Assembly: GCA_030841765.1 (NCBI GenBank)
Contig: JAUUSS010000059.1
Location: forward strand, 1-14,822
DNA from: Collinsella aerofaciens
GTDB taxonomy: Bacteria > Actinomycetota > Coriobacteriia > Coriobacteriales > Coriobacteriaceae
Length of the DNA stretch: 14,822 nt
Direction of reading: 5' to 3'
Position numbers and translations under genes: made by a program. Positions 1-6,040 of the stretch are shown here, one piece after another. Position 1 is the first letter of the stretch. Every line of letters starts with the position of its first letter. The notes below the pieces were generated by a model. It searched no databases, was not told where the DNA came from, and saw nothing but the letters and a program-made list of their open reading frames with translations.

Positions 1-48
1 AAAGTAGGTTTTACCGGCAAGAATATCGCGTACGGAACGCTGATCCAT
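1..48 (-). CDS. Partial gene, N-terminus only (possibly miaB)
   Basis: An open frame begins with ATG at 48 and runs off the window edge after 16 codons, reading MDQRSVRDILAGKTYF. An AGGA Shine-Dalgarno core at 58-61 lies 9 nt upstream. A second in-frame ATG at 54 sits only 3 nt from that core, so 48 is the better start. The frame lies 52 nt downstream of spoVS on the same strand and is probably cotranscribed with it. Identity cannot be settled from 16 residues. Two weak hints point to the tRNA methylthiotransferase MiaB: its radical-SAM domain usually opens with a K-x-Y/F-[FHY]-I-x-T-[FY]-G-C-Q-M-N stretch, which the final GKTYF could begin, and in Bacillus miaB lies a few genes beyond spoVS. 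The presence of a gene is fairly likely; the identity is a guess. Confidence 0.5.
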   Translation of the reverse strand, partial: MDQRSVRDILAGKTYF

Positions 49-100
49 GTGCATAAGTCCTAACGATGGAGAGGGGGGGGCGAATCGAGGCAAGCAGAAG

Positions 101-418
101 CTATGCCACAGGCTTAACATCATCCATGACGACGTTATCCATAGCAGCTCGATTGATCTGGTGAACGTAGATAGAAAGGCGGATGGCCGTGCGCGACTCC
201 CCGTTAATGAGAATGTCGGAGAACACGGGCGCGCAGGAAATATCAAAACCGGTTGGGATCAAAAAACCGCGCGCGATGGCAACGGCCTTAATGGCCTGGT
301 TGACAGCACCGGCGCCGACACACTGGATGTTGACGGGTACACCATCCTTGACCATGCCGGCGATGGCGCCGGCAACGGACGCGGGCGATGATTTGCTTGA
401 TACCTTCAGGCAATCCAT
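101..418 (-). CDS. spoVS: Stage V sporulation protein S (SpoVS) family, C-terminally extended
   Basis: This is a 105-residue SpoVS-family protein. The conserved core is plain: LKVSSKSSPASVAGAIAG near the start, then VGAGAVNQAIKAVAIARGF around residues 35-51 and INGESRTAIRLSIYV near residues 71-85. SpoVS is a small Alba-like protein whose loss affects septation and spore coat assembly in Bacillus; its biochemical role is unclear and it also occurs in many organisms that do not sporulate. The ATG at 418 is preceded by AGGAG (426-430) with 7 nt spacing, which favours it over an upstream start near 493. The family usually has about 86 residues. Here roughly 19 extra residues follow the core (from about HQINRAAMDN), ending in DDVKPVA. 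The gene is 74 nt downstream of the GHKL ATPase gene. Confidence 0.9.
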   Translation of the reverse strand: MDCLKVSSKSSPASVAGAIAGMVKDGVPVNIQCVGAGAVNQAIKAVAIARGFLIPTGFDISCAPVFSDILINGESRTAIRLSIYVHQINRAAMDNVVMDDVKPVA

Positions 419-425
419 GAAGAAA

Positions 426-430
426 CTCCT
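426..430 (-). promoter_or_regulatory. Ribosome binding site of spoVS
   Basis: The minus strand reads AGGAG here, 7 nt before the ATG at 418. It fixes the spoVS start internal to a longer open frame that reaches 493, and agrees with the family N-terminus (M-x-x-LKVSSKSSP). Confidence 0.8.
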
Positions 431-468
431 GCGTTTAAAAGTACGTTTTAACTGCAATAACTGTATCG

Positions 469-486
469 TACCGAGAGGACTCGGTA
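469..486 (-). other. Intergenic hairpin between ATPase gene and spoVS
   Basis: A perfect 7-bp stem (TACCGAG at 469-475, CTCGGTA at 480-486) with a 4-nt loop lies just after the ATPase stop codon. On the minus strand the stem is followed by CGATACAG rather than a T tract, so it is not a convincing intrinsic terminator. It could protect a 3' end or tune spoVS expression relative to the upstream genes. A second symmetric element, TTAAAA-GTACG-TTTTAA (435-451), lies between it and the spoVS ribosome binding site. Confidence 0.45.
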
Positions 487-492
487 AAGGCA

Positions 493-1578
493 CTATTCCT
501 CTTTGGCAAGATCGAAGGTCACAGTGATTCGATCACGCGAAACACGAATCTTTGGGTCGCCGCAAAGGTTGAGATAGTACCTGGCGGCAAGGTCATTGAA
601 GTCCCGCTCCACAGCACGCGAAAACTGTGCCATGTCATCCTTGGCAATACGTAGCCCGCGACGATCCTTCGCGAGATCGACAGGAGCCGGCGCATGCGAG
701 GACGAATCACGCTCGCGCAGCAGACGCGCGGTCACACCGCGAACGGGCTTAATCTGCCCTGCCAAAATGCGATGTGCCGTGCGCTCGGACATCCCAAGAC
801 CCAAACCCGAGCAGATACGGATAAAGTCCTCGGCATCAGAGGCAAGGCCTAAACGATCGACAACCGGAAGCTCGCTCTCGTCATCAATAAACAGGAGACG
901 AGACGTATCGAGCCGACTTGACGCCTGAGCATAAAGGGTCGCGGCAATCTCAGACGGAGAACCAAGATAGACATCGCAACCACGCAGCTCCTCGAGCGCA
1001 AACTCACAGGCAGCGCGAATAATATTATGCGGGCCGCGAGCACAGACATAACGTCCGTCCTCGTCCTTCACGGCCTGAGGCCAGCTGGACTGATCGGCGC
1101 GCTCGCCAAGGCGGTCGGTAGCGACGCTCACCTTAAAGACCGAGCCAAGGTCAACATCCGACGTGACAACGCGTGCCTCGTCGGTGTTTTGCTTAATCGA
1201 GAACAAAGCCATGCCTCGACCGTGAACGCCCCAACGGTCCATCTTCATACTCTCGAGCTTGGAGGTAACGCGGGCATCAAAGATGCGCTCCTGCATATCC
1301 TGCGGCACGCCCGAGCCATTATCCAGAAAGACGAGCGTACGGACGCCATCTTCCTTAGTCGTGGCGAGATAGACCTTGTCGGCGCCGGCATCACGAGCGT
1401 TGCGCAGCATTTCGATGACAATATCCTCGACATGCTGAATGTCGTGCTTTGCCTGGCGCCGCTCGGCCTCCGAAACGCGGAGGCGGACATACCCCTCGCC
1501 AAGGTTCTCCTCGACGCGAAGGTTGCCCTCCCCCGACATCGACGCGATAAATGAGATGAGCTCGTTCGCGTCGTTCAT
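493..1578 (-). CDS. GHKL-type (HSP90/gyrase B/histidine kinase-like) ATPase of unknown function
   Basis: This 361-residue protein carries a clear GHKL ATP-binding fold in its N-terminal half. The N box is E56-x-x-x-N60 in EMLRNARDAGAD, the G1 box is D86-N-G-S-G90, and the G2-like glycine loop is WGVHGRGMALFSIKQ at about 116-130, reminiscent of the GLHGVG loop of GyrB. No H-box dimerization helix, transmembrane segment or receiver domain is seen, so a classical sensor kinase is unlikely. The C-terminal half (about 220-361) is not recognised; residues around 258-287 (GLGLGMSERTAHRILAGQ and following) could form a helix-turn-helix, which is inference. The ATG at 1578 follows the rny TAA by 1 nt and has no visible Shine-Dalgarno, suggesting translational coupling. 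It sits between rny and spoVS, the place of ymdB in Bacillus. Partner and substrate are unknown. Confidence 0.85.
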   Translation of the reverse strand: MNDANELISFIASMSGEGNLRVEENLGEGYVRLRVSEAERRQAKHDIQHVEDIVIEMLRNARDAGADKVYLATTKEDGVRTLVFLDNGSGVPQDMQERIFDARVTSKLESMKMDRWGVHGRGMALFSIKQNTDEARVVTSDVDLGSVFKVSVATDRLGERADQSSWPQAVKDEDGRYVCARGPHNIIRAACEFALEELRGCDVYLGSPSEIAATLYAQASSRLDTSRLLFIDDESELPVVDRLGLASDAEDFIRICSGLGLGMSERTAHRILAGQIKPVRGVTARLLRERDSSSHAPAPVDLAKDRRGLRIAKDDMAQFSRAVERDFNDLAARYYLNLCGDPKIRVSRDRITVTFDLAKEE

Positions 1579-1579
1579 G

Positions 1580-3130
1580 TTATTTAGCGATATCGACAGC
1601 GCGGCTCTCGCGAATCACGACGACGCGCACCTGACCGGGATACTCCATCTCTTCCTCGATCTGATGGGCGATGTCATGAGCCAAGACCGTGGACTGAGCA
1701 TCGGAAATCTTGTCCGGCTGAACCATGACGTGAACCTCGCGACCAGCCTGCATAGCATAGGTACGCTCGACGCCGTCATGGGAGTTGGCGATCTCCTCGA
1801 GCTTCTCAAGGCGCTTGATGTAGTTCTCGGCCGATTCGCGACGGGCACCGGGGCGAGAGGCAGAAACGGCATCGGCAGCCTGGACCAGAACATCGAGCAC
1901 CGTGTTGGGATCGACGTCGGCGTGATGGGCCTCGATAGCGTGAACGATAACGGGCTTCTCGCCATAGCGACGGGCGAGCTCGGCGCCGATAACGGCATGC
2001 GGACCCTCGACGTCATGGTCGATAGCCTTGCCAAGATCGTGCAGCAGGCCGGCGCGCTTGGCAGTCACAACGTCCAGGCCAAGCTCGGAAGCCATCACGC
2101 CGCACAGGTCGGAAACCTCGAGGGAATGCTGGAGCACGTTCTGACCAAACGAGGTGCGGTAGCGCAGAGCACCCAGGGTCTTAACGATCTCGGGGTGCAG
2201 ATCGTGGATACCGGTATCGAAGGCAGCCTGTTCGCCAGCCTCGCGCACGCGCTGCTGAACCAAGTCGGCGGCCTTGTGATACATCTCCTCGATGCGGGCA
2301 GGGTGAATGCGGCCGTCAGCGATAAGGTTCTCAAGGGCCACGCGGGCGGTCTCGCGACGGACCGGATCGAAGCTCGAAAGCACAACGGTCTCGGGCGTAT
2401 CATCGATCACGAGGTTGACACCGGAAACCTGCTCGAAGGTGCGGATGTTGCGACCCTCGCGGCCAATGATGCGACCCTTGAGGTCATCGGAAGGAATATG
2501 CACGGAGGTAACGGTGACCTCGGCGGTGTGATCGGCGGCACAGCGCTGAATCGCCAGAGACAAGATCTCCTGGGCGGTCTTATGGCACTCGGCGCGAACC
2601 TGCTGCTCGGACTCACGGATGATCGTAGCGGCCTCGTGGGTAACCTCACCACGAACCTTGTCGAGAAGCTCCTTGTGAGCATCCTCGCGGGTCAGGTCGG
2701 CGATGCGCTCGAGCTCCGAGGTCTGCTTGGCGCAAAGCTCCTCAAGCTCGCGGGAGCGCTTCTCGACCTGACCGGCCTGGCTGGACAGCTGATGTTCACG
2801 CTTGTCGAGGGCATCGTTGCGGCGATCGAGGGACTCCTCGCGCTGCATCACACGGTTCTCGAGCGTACGAATCTCGCTCTTACGCTGCTTGTCCTCGGCC
2901 TCGGCGGCCTGCTTATTCTTGATGATCTCTTCCTTTGCCTCAAGCAGAGCCTCTTTTTTGAGGGTCTCAGCCTGACGCTTTGCATCACCGATTAGGGACT
3001 CAGCCTGTGCGTGAGCCGACTGGATCTTTTCGTCGGCCTCGTGAAGACTACCCTGCTTGGCGGTGCGCATGTAGGCAATGGCGGCGATGGCACCCAAAAC
3101 GATGCCAACGAGCGCTGCGATGATAGGCAT
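1580..3130 (-). CDS. rny: Ribonuclease Y
   Basis: RNase Y is the membrane-anchored endoribonuclease that initiates much mRNA decay in many Gram-positive bacteria. The 516-residue product has the full family architecture: an N-terminal membrane helix (PIIAALVGIVLGAIAAIAY, residues 2-20), a long charged coiled coil to about residue 200, a KH domain with the GRIIGREGRNIRTFE loop, and an HD phosphohydrolase domain with the HDLGKAIDHD motif followed by AIEAHHADV. Length matches Bacillus RNase Y (about 520). A GTG at 3136 is possible, but AGGAG occupies 3136-3140 and overlaps it, so the ATG at 3130 (5 nt spacing) is chosen. It has its own likely promoter about 190 nt upstream and leads into the ATPase gene with a 1-nt gap. 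RNase J, a usual partner in RNA turnover, is encoded at the other end of the window. Confidence 0.96.
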   Translation of the reverse strand: MPIIAALVGIVLGAIAAIAYMRTAKQGSLHEADEKIQSAHAQAESLIGDAKRQAETLKKEALLEAKEEIIKNKQAAEAEDKQRKSEIRTLENRVMQREESLDRRNDALDKREHQLSSQAGQVEKRSRELEELCAKQTSELERIADLTREDAHKELLDKVRGEVTHEAATIIRESEQQVRAECHKTAQEILSLAIQRCAADHTAEVTVTSVHIPSDDLKGRIIGREGRNIRTFEQVSGVNLVIDDTPETVVLSSFDPVRRETARVALENLIADGRIHPARIEEMYHKAADLVQQRVREAGEQAAFDTGIHDLHPEIVKTLGALRYRTSFGQNVLQHSLEVSDLCGVMASELGLDVVTAKRAGLLHDLGKAIDHDVEGPHAVIGAELARRYGEKPVIVHAIEAHHADVDPNTVLDVLVQAADAVSASRPGARRESAENYIKRLEKLEEIANSHDGVERTYAMQAGREVHVMVQPDKISDAQSTVLAHDIAHQIEEEMEYPGQVRVVVIRESRAVDIAK

Positions 3131-3135
3131 GCTCA

Positions 3136-3140
3136 CTCCT
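3136..3140 (-). promoter_or_regulatory. Ribosome binding site deciding the rny start
   Basis: The minus strand reads AAAGGAG ending here, with AGGAG 5 nt before the ATG at 3130. The site overlaps the in-frame GTG at 3136, which argues against that codon being the start. Confidence 0.75.
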
Positions 3141-3165
3141 TTTTATGGATTCGTTACACAACAAA

Positions 3166-3191
3166 GCGAACCGTCCTTACGAACGGCTCGC
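3166..3191 (-). other. Hairpin in the rny leader, proximal to the start codon
   Basis: A 9-bp stem (GCGAACCGT at 3166-3174 with ACGGCTCGC at 3183-3191, one G-U pair in the RNA) encloses an 8-nt loop, about 35 nt before the rny start. On the minus strand it is followed by TTTGTTGTG, which is T-rich but interrupted. It could be a leader structure or a weak attenuator. Confidence 0.5.
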
Positions 3192-3252
3192 GACATTTGA
3201 GTAATATGGGCGCAGCTTATGCGGGTCGGATACAGATAAACATATAAACAAA

Positions 3253-3267
3253 CTCATCAAAGATGAG
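3253..3267 (-). terminator. Terminator-like hairpin in the rny leader (or end of recA-recX)
   Basis: The minus strand reads CTCATC-TTT-GATGAG, a perfect 6-bp stem with a 3-nt loop, followed directly by TTTGTTTATATG. This resembles a short intrinsic terminator. It lies about 120 nt past recX and only some 23 nt after the expected start of rny transcription. It may therefore end readthrough from recA-recX, or attenuate rny. The stem is short and AT-containing, so strength is uncertain. Confidence 0.45.
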
Positions 3268-3296
3268 CACATATCACAAAGCAAATGACAGTGTTT

Positions 3297-3325
3297 ATCG
3301 TACGTTGAACCGCAACAACTGTCAA
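3297..3325 (-). promoter_or_regulatory. Probable sigma-A promoter of rny
   Basis: On the minus strand a perfect -35 TTGACA (3320-3325) is separated by exactly 17 bp from TACGAT (3297-3302), four of six matches to the -10 consensus. Transcription would start near 3290, giving rny a leader of about 160 nt. The site lies about 60 bp past the recX stop codon, where no gene is found. The remaining intergenic sequence (3137-3387) holds the two hairpins listed separately and no credible open frame. Confidence 0.7.
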
Positions 3326-3387
3326 ATAAATGGACCCAGCAAGGCATCTAAAACGCGGTGAACGGCAGGAACACAAAACGCATGTGT

Positions 3388-4080
3388 CTAAACTGCGCAT
3401 TCCTCACGTTCGGCATCCAGACGCGCCTTAACGGCATCGGCGGCGATGTGGTACGAAAAGCCCTTGCCCATCAAAAACCGGACGAGTTTTTCGAATCCAC
3501 GTGTCTCGGGAACACGACGCTTCGCGAGCAAAGCCGATGCGCGAGCCAAGTCGTCCTCCACGGCGAAAAAATCCTCGGGATAGCCGGGGATATCATCGAG
3601 TACGACATGGCGGCGCTTAAGCTCAGTCTCAATCTTGCGCTGACCCCAACCGCGTCGTTTGCGTTCCTCGATAAAGTACGAACAAAAGCGGTTCTCATCT
3701 AAAAAGCGATACTCAGTGGCACGCTCAACGGCAAATTCAATCGCGGCCGCGCGAAACCCATAGCGAGCCAACTTGTCACGGACCTCACCCGTGGCATGGT
3801 CGCGGCGCGACAACATCTCAGTCACCATGGTAAGCGCGCATTTACGCTCAATGAGCTGCACCGCTTCGCGAAACTTATCCCAATCGCAGGGAAGATCGGG
3901 GCGATTTTTAAGAAACAGGCGCGCGACACGAACAGGAATCCAGATGGATCGCTCAAAACCGCCCTCGAGCTCACAGTCGATATGTGCACAAGGCTTTTTT
4001 GATGCATACCCACTCGAGAACGAAGAGGCCGCCTTCTTATCGGGAAAGACGACCGTGGCCTCGGTCACCGTATACGACAT
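3388..4080 (-). CDS. recX: Regulatory protein RecX
   Basis: RecX binds RecA and modulates RecA filament growth and activity. The 230-residue product shows family hallmarks in the middle: a helical unit with ALTMVTEMLSRRDHATGEVRDKL-type sequence around residues 80-105, then RFLDENRFCSYFIEERKRRGWGQRKIETELKRR around 123-156, and a C-terminal repeat ending in LMGKGFSYHIAADAVKARL. The first ~75 residues are a less conserved extension, common in actinobacterial and some Firmicute RecX proteins. The ATG at 4080 lies 11 nt after the recA stop codon, so it should be cotranscribed with recA and SOS-controlled. No strong Shine-Dalgarno is visible, which fits the usual low translation of recX relative to recA. 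Confidence 0.92.
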   Translation of the reverse strand: MSYTVTEATVVFPDKKAASSFSSGYASKKPCAHIDCELEGGFERSIWIPVRVARLFLKNRPDLPCDWDKFREAVQLIERKCALTMVTEMLSRRDHATGEVRDKLARYGFRAAAIEFAVERATEYRFLDENRFCSYFIEERKRRGWGQRKIETELKRRHVVLDDIPGYPEDFFAVEDDLARASALLAKRRVPETRGFEKLVRFLMGKGFSYHIAADAVKARLDAEREECAV

Positions 4081-4091
4081 GAGGGCATCCG

Positions 4092-5240
4092 CTACTCGTC
4101 GTCATCATCGAGCATCGCGGAGCCATCGATAGCGTAAAGCTCATCGAACTCCTCAGTTTCGGGCTGATCGGTCAGCTCGACCTCGGACGGAGCATCGTCA
4201 TCGAATTCAAGGCCGCAGGCGAGGCGAACCTTATGCTCGATCTCGTCTGCACAATCGGGGTGTTCGCGCAGGAAGGCCTTAGCGGCCTCGCGACCATTAC
4301 CGAGCTTGTCCTCACCGTAAGCAAACCAAGAACCCATCTTTTTGCAGATACCGCACTCGACGGCCATGTCAAGAATCGAGCCCTCCTTAGAGATGCCCGT
4401 GCCGTACATGATGTCAAACTCGGCCGAGCGGAACGGAGCGGCCACCTTATTCTTAACGACTTTGGCACGCACGCGATTGCCGATAACCTCGTCCTTGAGC
4501 TTGATGCTGTCAATGCGGCGAATATCGATACGCACCGACGAGAAGAACTTGAGGGCGCGGCCGCCCGTCGTAGTCTCGGGGTTGCCGAACATGACGCCGA
4601 TCTTCTCGCGCAGCTGGTTAATGAAGATGCAGGTCGTTTTAGATTTAGCGAGCGAGCCGGCGAGCTTACGGAGCGCCTGGCTCATCAGACGGGCTTGAAG
4701 GCCGACCGTAGTATCACCGATCTCGCCCTCGATCTCGGCACGCGGAGTCAAAGCGGCGACAGAGTCGACGACGATGGCGTCGATGGCGCCAGAGCGCACG
4801 AGCATGTCGACGATCTCGAGCGCCTGCTCGCCCGTATCGGGCTGGGAAATGAGGACCTCATCGATGTCCACGCCGATACGCGCGGCATACGTTGGGTCGA
4901 GCGCGTGCTCGGCATCAATAAATGCCACGACGCCGCCCATAGCCTGGGCCTCTGCCAAAATCTCGAGCGAAAGCGTTGTCTTACCGGAGGACTCGGGACC
5001 GTAAATCTCAACGATACGGCCGCGCGGCACGCCGCCGATGCCCAGCGCGGCATCGAGGGCCAGGGCGCCAGTGGGAATGGCCTCGACCTCGAGCTCGGGA
5101 CCACCGTCGCCGTACCTCATGATTGAACCCTGGCCGAATTTCTTCTCAATCTCGGCCTTGGTGGTGGCGATCATCTCATCGCGCTCTTTACCCGTCGTGC
5201 GAGCATGAACGGTACGTACGGGACCTGAATTCTTGGCCAT
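4092..5240 (-). CDS. recA: Recombinase A
   Basis: RecA forms ATP-dependent filaments on single-stranded DNA, catalyses strand exchange, and triggers LexA self-cleavage. The 382-residue protein has Walker A GPESSGKT (81-88), the catalytic EHALDP stretch (E111), Walker B IVVDS (156-160), and the INQLREKIGVMFGNPETT region containing the L2 segment. The C-terminus is acidic (DELYAID...MLDDDDE), as expected for the regulatory tail. Compared with E. coli RecA it has about 15 extra N-terminal residues (AKNSGPVRTVHARTT). The ATG at 5240 is preceded by AGGAGG (5248-5253) at 7 nt; a TTG at 5261 lies at the edge of the predicted transcript and is rejected. The gene has its own SOS-type promoter and is followed at 11 nt by recX. 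Confidence 0.98.
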   Translation of the reverse strand: MAKNSGPVRTVHARTTGKERDEMIATTKAEIEKKFGQGSIMRYGDGGPELEVEAIPTGALALDAALGIGGVPRGRIVEIYGPESSGKTTLSLEILAEAQAMGGVVAFIDAEHALDPTYAARIGVDIDEVLISQPDTGEQALEIVDMLVRSGAIDAIVVDSVAALTPRAEIEGEIGDTTVGLQARLMSQALRKLAGSLAKSKTTCIFINQLREKIGVMFGNPETTTGGRALKFFSSVRIDIRRIDSIKLKDEVIGNRVRAKVVKNKVAAPFRSAEFDIMYGTGISKEGSILDMAVECGICKKMGSWFAYGEDKLGNGREAAKAFLREHPDCADEIEHKVRLACGLEFDDDAPSEVELTDQPETEEFDELYAIDGSAMLDDDDE

Positions 5241-5247
5241 GAATAGC

Positions 5248-5253
5248 CCTCCT
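5248..5253 (-). promoter_or_regulatory. Ribosome binding site of recA
   Basis: The minus strand reads AGGAGG, a perfect Shine-Dalgarno 7 nt before the ATG at 5240. It decides against the upstream TTG at 5261. Confidence 0.88.
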
Positions 5254-5270
5254 CTTAACAACCTGCATCG

Positions 5271-5299
5271 ATAATAAACGAACGGCTGTTCGTGGTCAA
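5271..5299 (-). promoter_or_regulatory. recA promoter
   Basis: On the minus strand, -35 TTGACC (5294-5299) and -10 TATTAT (5271-5276) are separated by exactly 17 bp. Each matches the sigma-A consensus at five of six positions. Transcription should begin near 5264, leaving a leader of about 24 nt that holds the ribosome binding site. Confidence 0.85.
5279..5292 (-). promoter_or_regulatory. LexA operator (SOS box) of recA
   Basis: The sequence CGAACAGCCGTTCG (minus strand) is a perfect match to the CGAAC-N4-GTTCG operator used by LexA of Gram-positives and actinobacteria. It lies wholly between the -10 and -35 hexamers, so bound LexA would block RNA polymerase. This is the only such box I noticed in the window. 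Confidence 0.9.
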
Positions 5300-5330
5300 C
5301 CGTTCAGATAAATCATATGCAGCCGACCTT

Positions 5331-5393
5331 TCCAAAACCCAACCAAACGCCGACCAAACACTGACCAAAAACTTGACCGCAGGCAAACCAAAC
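5331..5393 (-). repeat. Helically phased CCAAA motifs upstream of recA promoter
   Basis: On the plus strand, [A/T]CC[A/G] motifs begin at 5331 (TCCAAAA), 5342 (ACCAAAC), 5353 (ACCAAAC), 5364 (ACCAAAA), 5376 (ACCGCAG) and 5387 (ACCAAAC). Spacings are 11, 11, 11, 12 and 11 bp. The array ends about 32 bp upstream of the recA -35 hexamer. One-turn phasing suggests curved DNA or a multimeric protein site. The rest of 5394-5466 holds nothing else I can name. Confidence 0.55.
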
Positions 5394-5466
5394 AAGGCAA
5401 GACAAACATGAATACGCCAACTACCTGCACGAAGAGAAAATTCGCCAGAGACCCCTATCTCCACAA

Positions 5467-5490
5467 TTAAGGGGCCCGGAGGCCCCTTAA
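5467..5490 (-). terminator. Intrinsic terminator after pncC
   Basis: A perfect 10-bp stem (TTAAGGGGCC at 5467-5476 and GGCCCCTTAA at 5481-5490) has a 4-nt loop that reads TCCG on the minus strand. It begins 7 nt past the pncC stop codon. An ACGTGTTTT run precedes it; the stem ends in TTAA and is followed by TTGTGG, so the T tract is weak. Position and strength of the stem argue that it ends the long rnj-to-pncC operon before the separate recA promoter. Confidence 0.75.
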
Positions 5491-5497
5491 AACACGT

Positions 5498-6034
5498 CTA
5501 TTCCATAGAATCGAGCACGTAGACAATGCGACCCAGTGCCTCAGCGACCGCATGGGCACGGACGCATGAACGATCGCCCTCATAGTGGCAACGAATGGAG
5601 TCCACGACCGGCGCTCCCCCATCGGCCGAGCGATACGCCCAGCCAATATAAAAGGTTCCAGCCGGATCGTCCTCGGTGCCTCCACCGGGGCCGGCATAGC
5701 CCGTCGCGCTCACGGCAATATCGCTCTGGTACAGCTCCAGCGAACCGGCAGCCATCTCGCGCGCCGTCTGATACGACACCGCGGTATAGCGGTCGAGCGT
5801 CTCCTGCTCAACGCCGAGCACGCGATGCTTAATTTCGTCGCAGTACGTCACCGCACCGCCACGAAGCACTGCCGAGGCGCCAGGGATATCGGCAATCGTC
5901 GAGGCAATCATGCCCGCTGTCAGAGATTCAGCCGTCGAAACCGTCGCACCACGAACGCTTGCACGCTCGACAATATCGCGTGCGAGCTCTTCATTGTCCG
6001 CGGTAATTTGCTCAAATGATTCCGTCATGCCCAC
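5498..6034 (-). CDS. pncC: CinA C-terminal domain protein, nicotinamide-nucleotide amidohydrolase (PncC-like)
   Basis: PncC enzymes deamidate nicotinamide mononucleotide to nicotinate mononucleotide in pyridine nucleotide recycling. The 178-residue product is only the CinA C-terminal domain: AESLTAG at 35-41 holds the expected catalytic Ser37, followed by GGAVTYCDEIKHRVLGV and SATGYAGPGGG, the family's usual core. The N-terminal molybdopterin-binding-like domain of full CinA (about 400 residues), which the Bacillus recA-linked cinA has, is absent. Start is either GTG at 6034, preceded by TAGGT 4-5 nt upstream that overlaps the pgsA stop codon, or ATG at 6028; the choice is uncertain. The gene follows pgsA by 6 nt and is the last of its operon. 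Its place next to recA matches the common cinA-recA linkage. Confidence 0.9.
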   Translation of the reverse strand: MGMTESFEQITADNEELARDIVERASVRGATVSTAESLTAGMIASTIADIPGASAVLRGGAVTYCDEIKHRVLGVEQETLDRYTAVSYQTAREMAAGSLELYQSDIAVSATGYAGPGGGTEDDPAGTFYIGWAYRSADGGAPVVDSIRCHYEGDRSCVRAHAVAEALGRIVYVLDSME

Positions 6035-6040
6035 CAGGAC

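Noticed and set aside
419..493. N-terminal extension of spoVS starting at 493
   Set aside because: The extra 25 residues are unlike SpoVS, and a clear AGGAG precedes the internal ATG at 418, which matches the family N-terminus.
1439..2995. A 518-codon plus-strand open frame opposite rny
   Set aside because: It is the complement of a clear RNase Y gene. Its Leu/Gly/Asp-rich repetitive sequence reflects the antisense of the coiled coil and matches no family I know.
3366..3387. Possible terminator directly after recX
   Set aside because: Only a 5-bp ACACA/TGTGT pairing with no T tract could be found there; too weak to call.
5241..5261. TTG at 5261 as an earlier recA start
   Set aside because: It lies at the predicted transcript start with no room for a ribosome binding site, while ATG 5240 has a perfect AGGAGG.
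5255..5464. A 69-codon minus-strand open frame between the pncC terminator and recA
   Set aside because: It runs through the recA promoter, SOS box and phased repeats and overlaps the recA start. No Shine-Dalgarno or family resemblance was seen.
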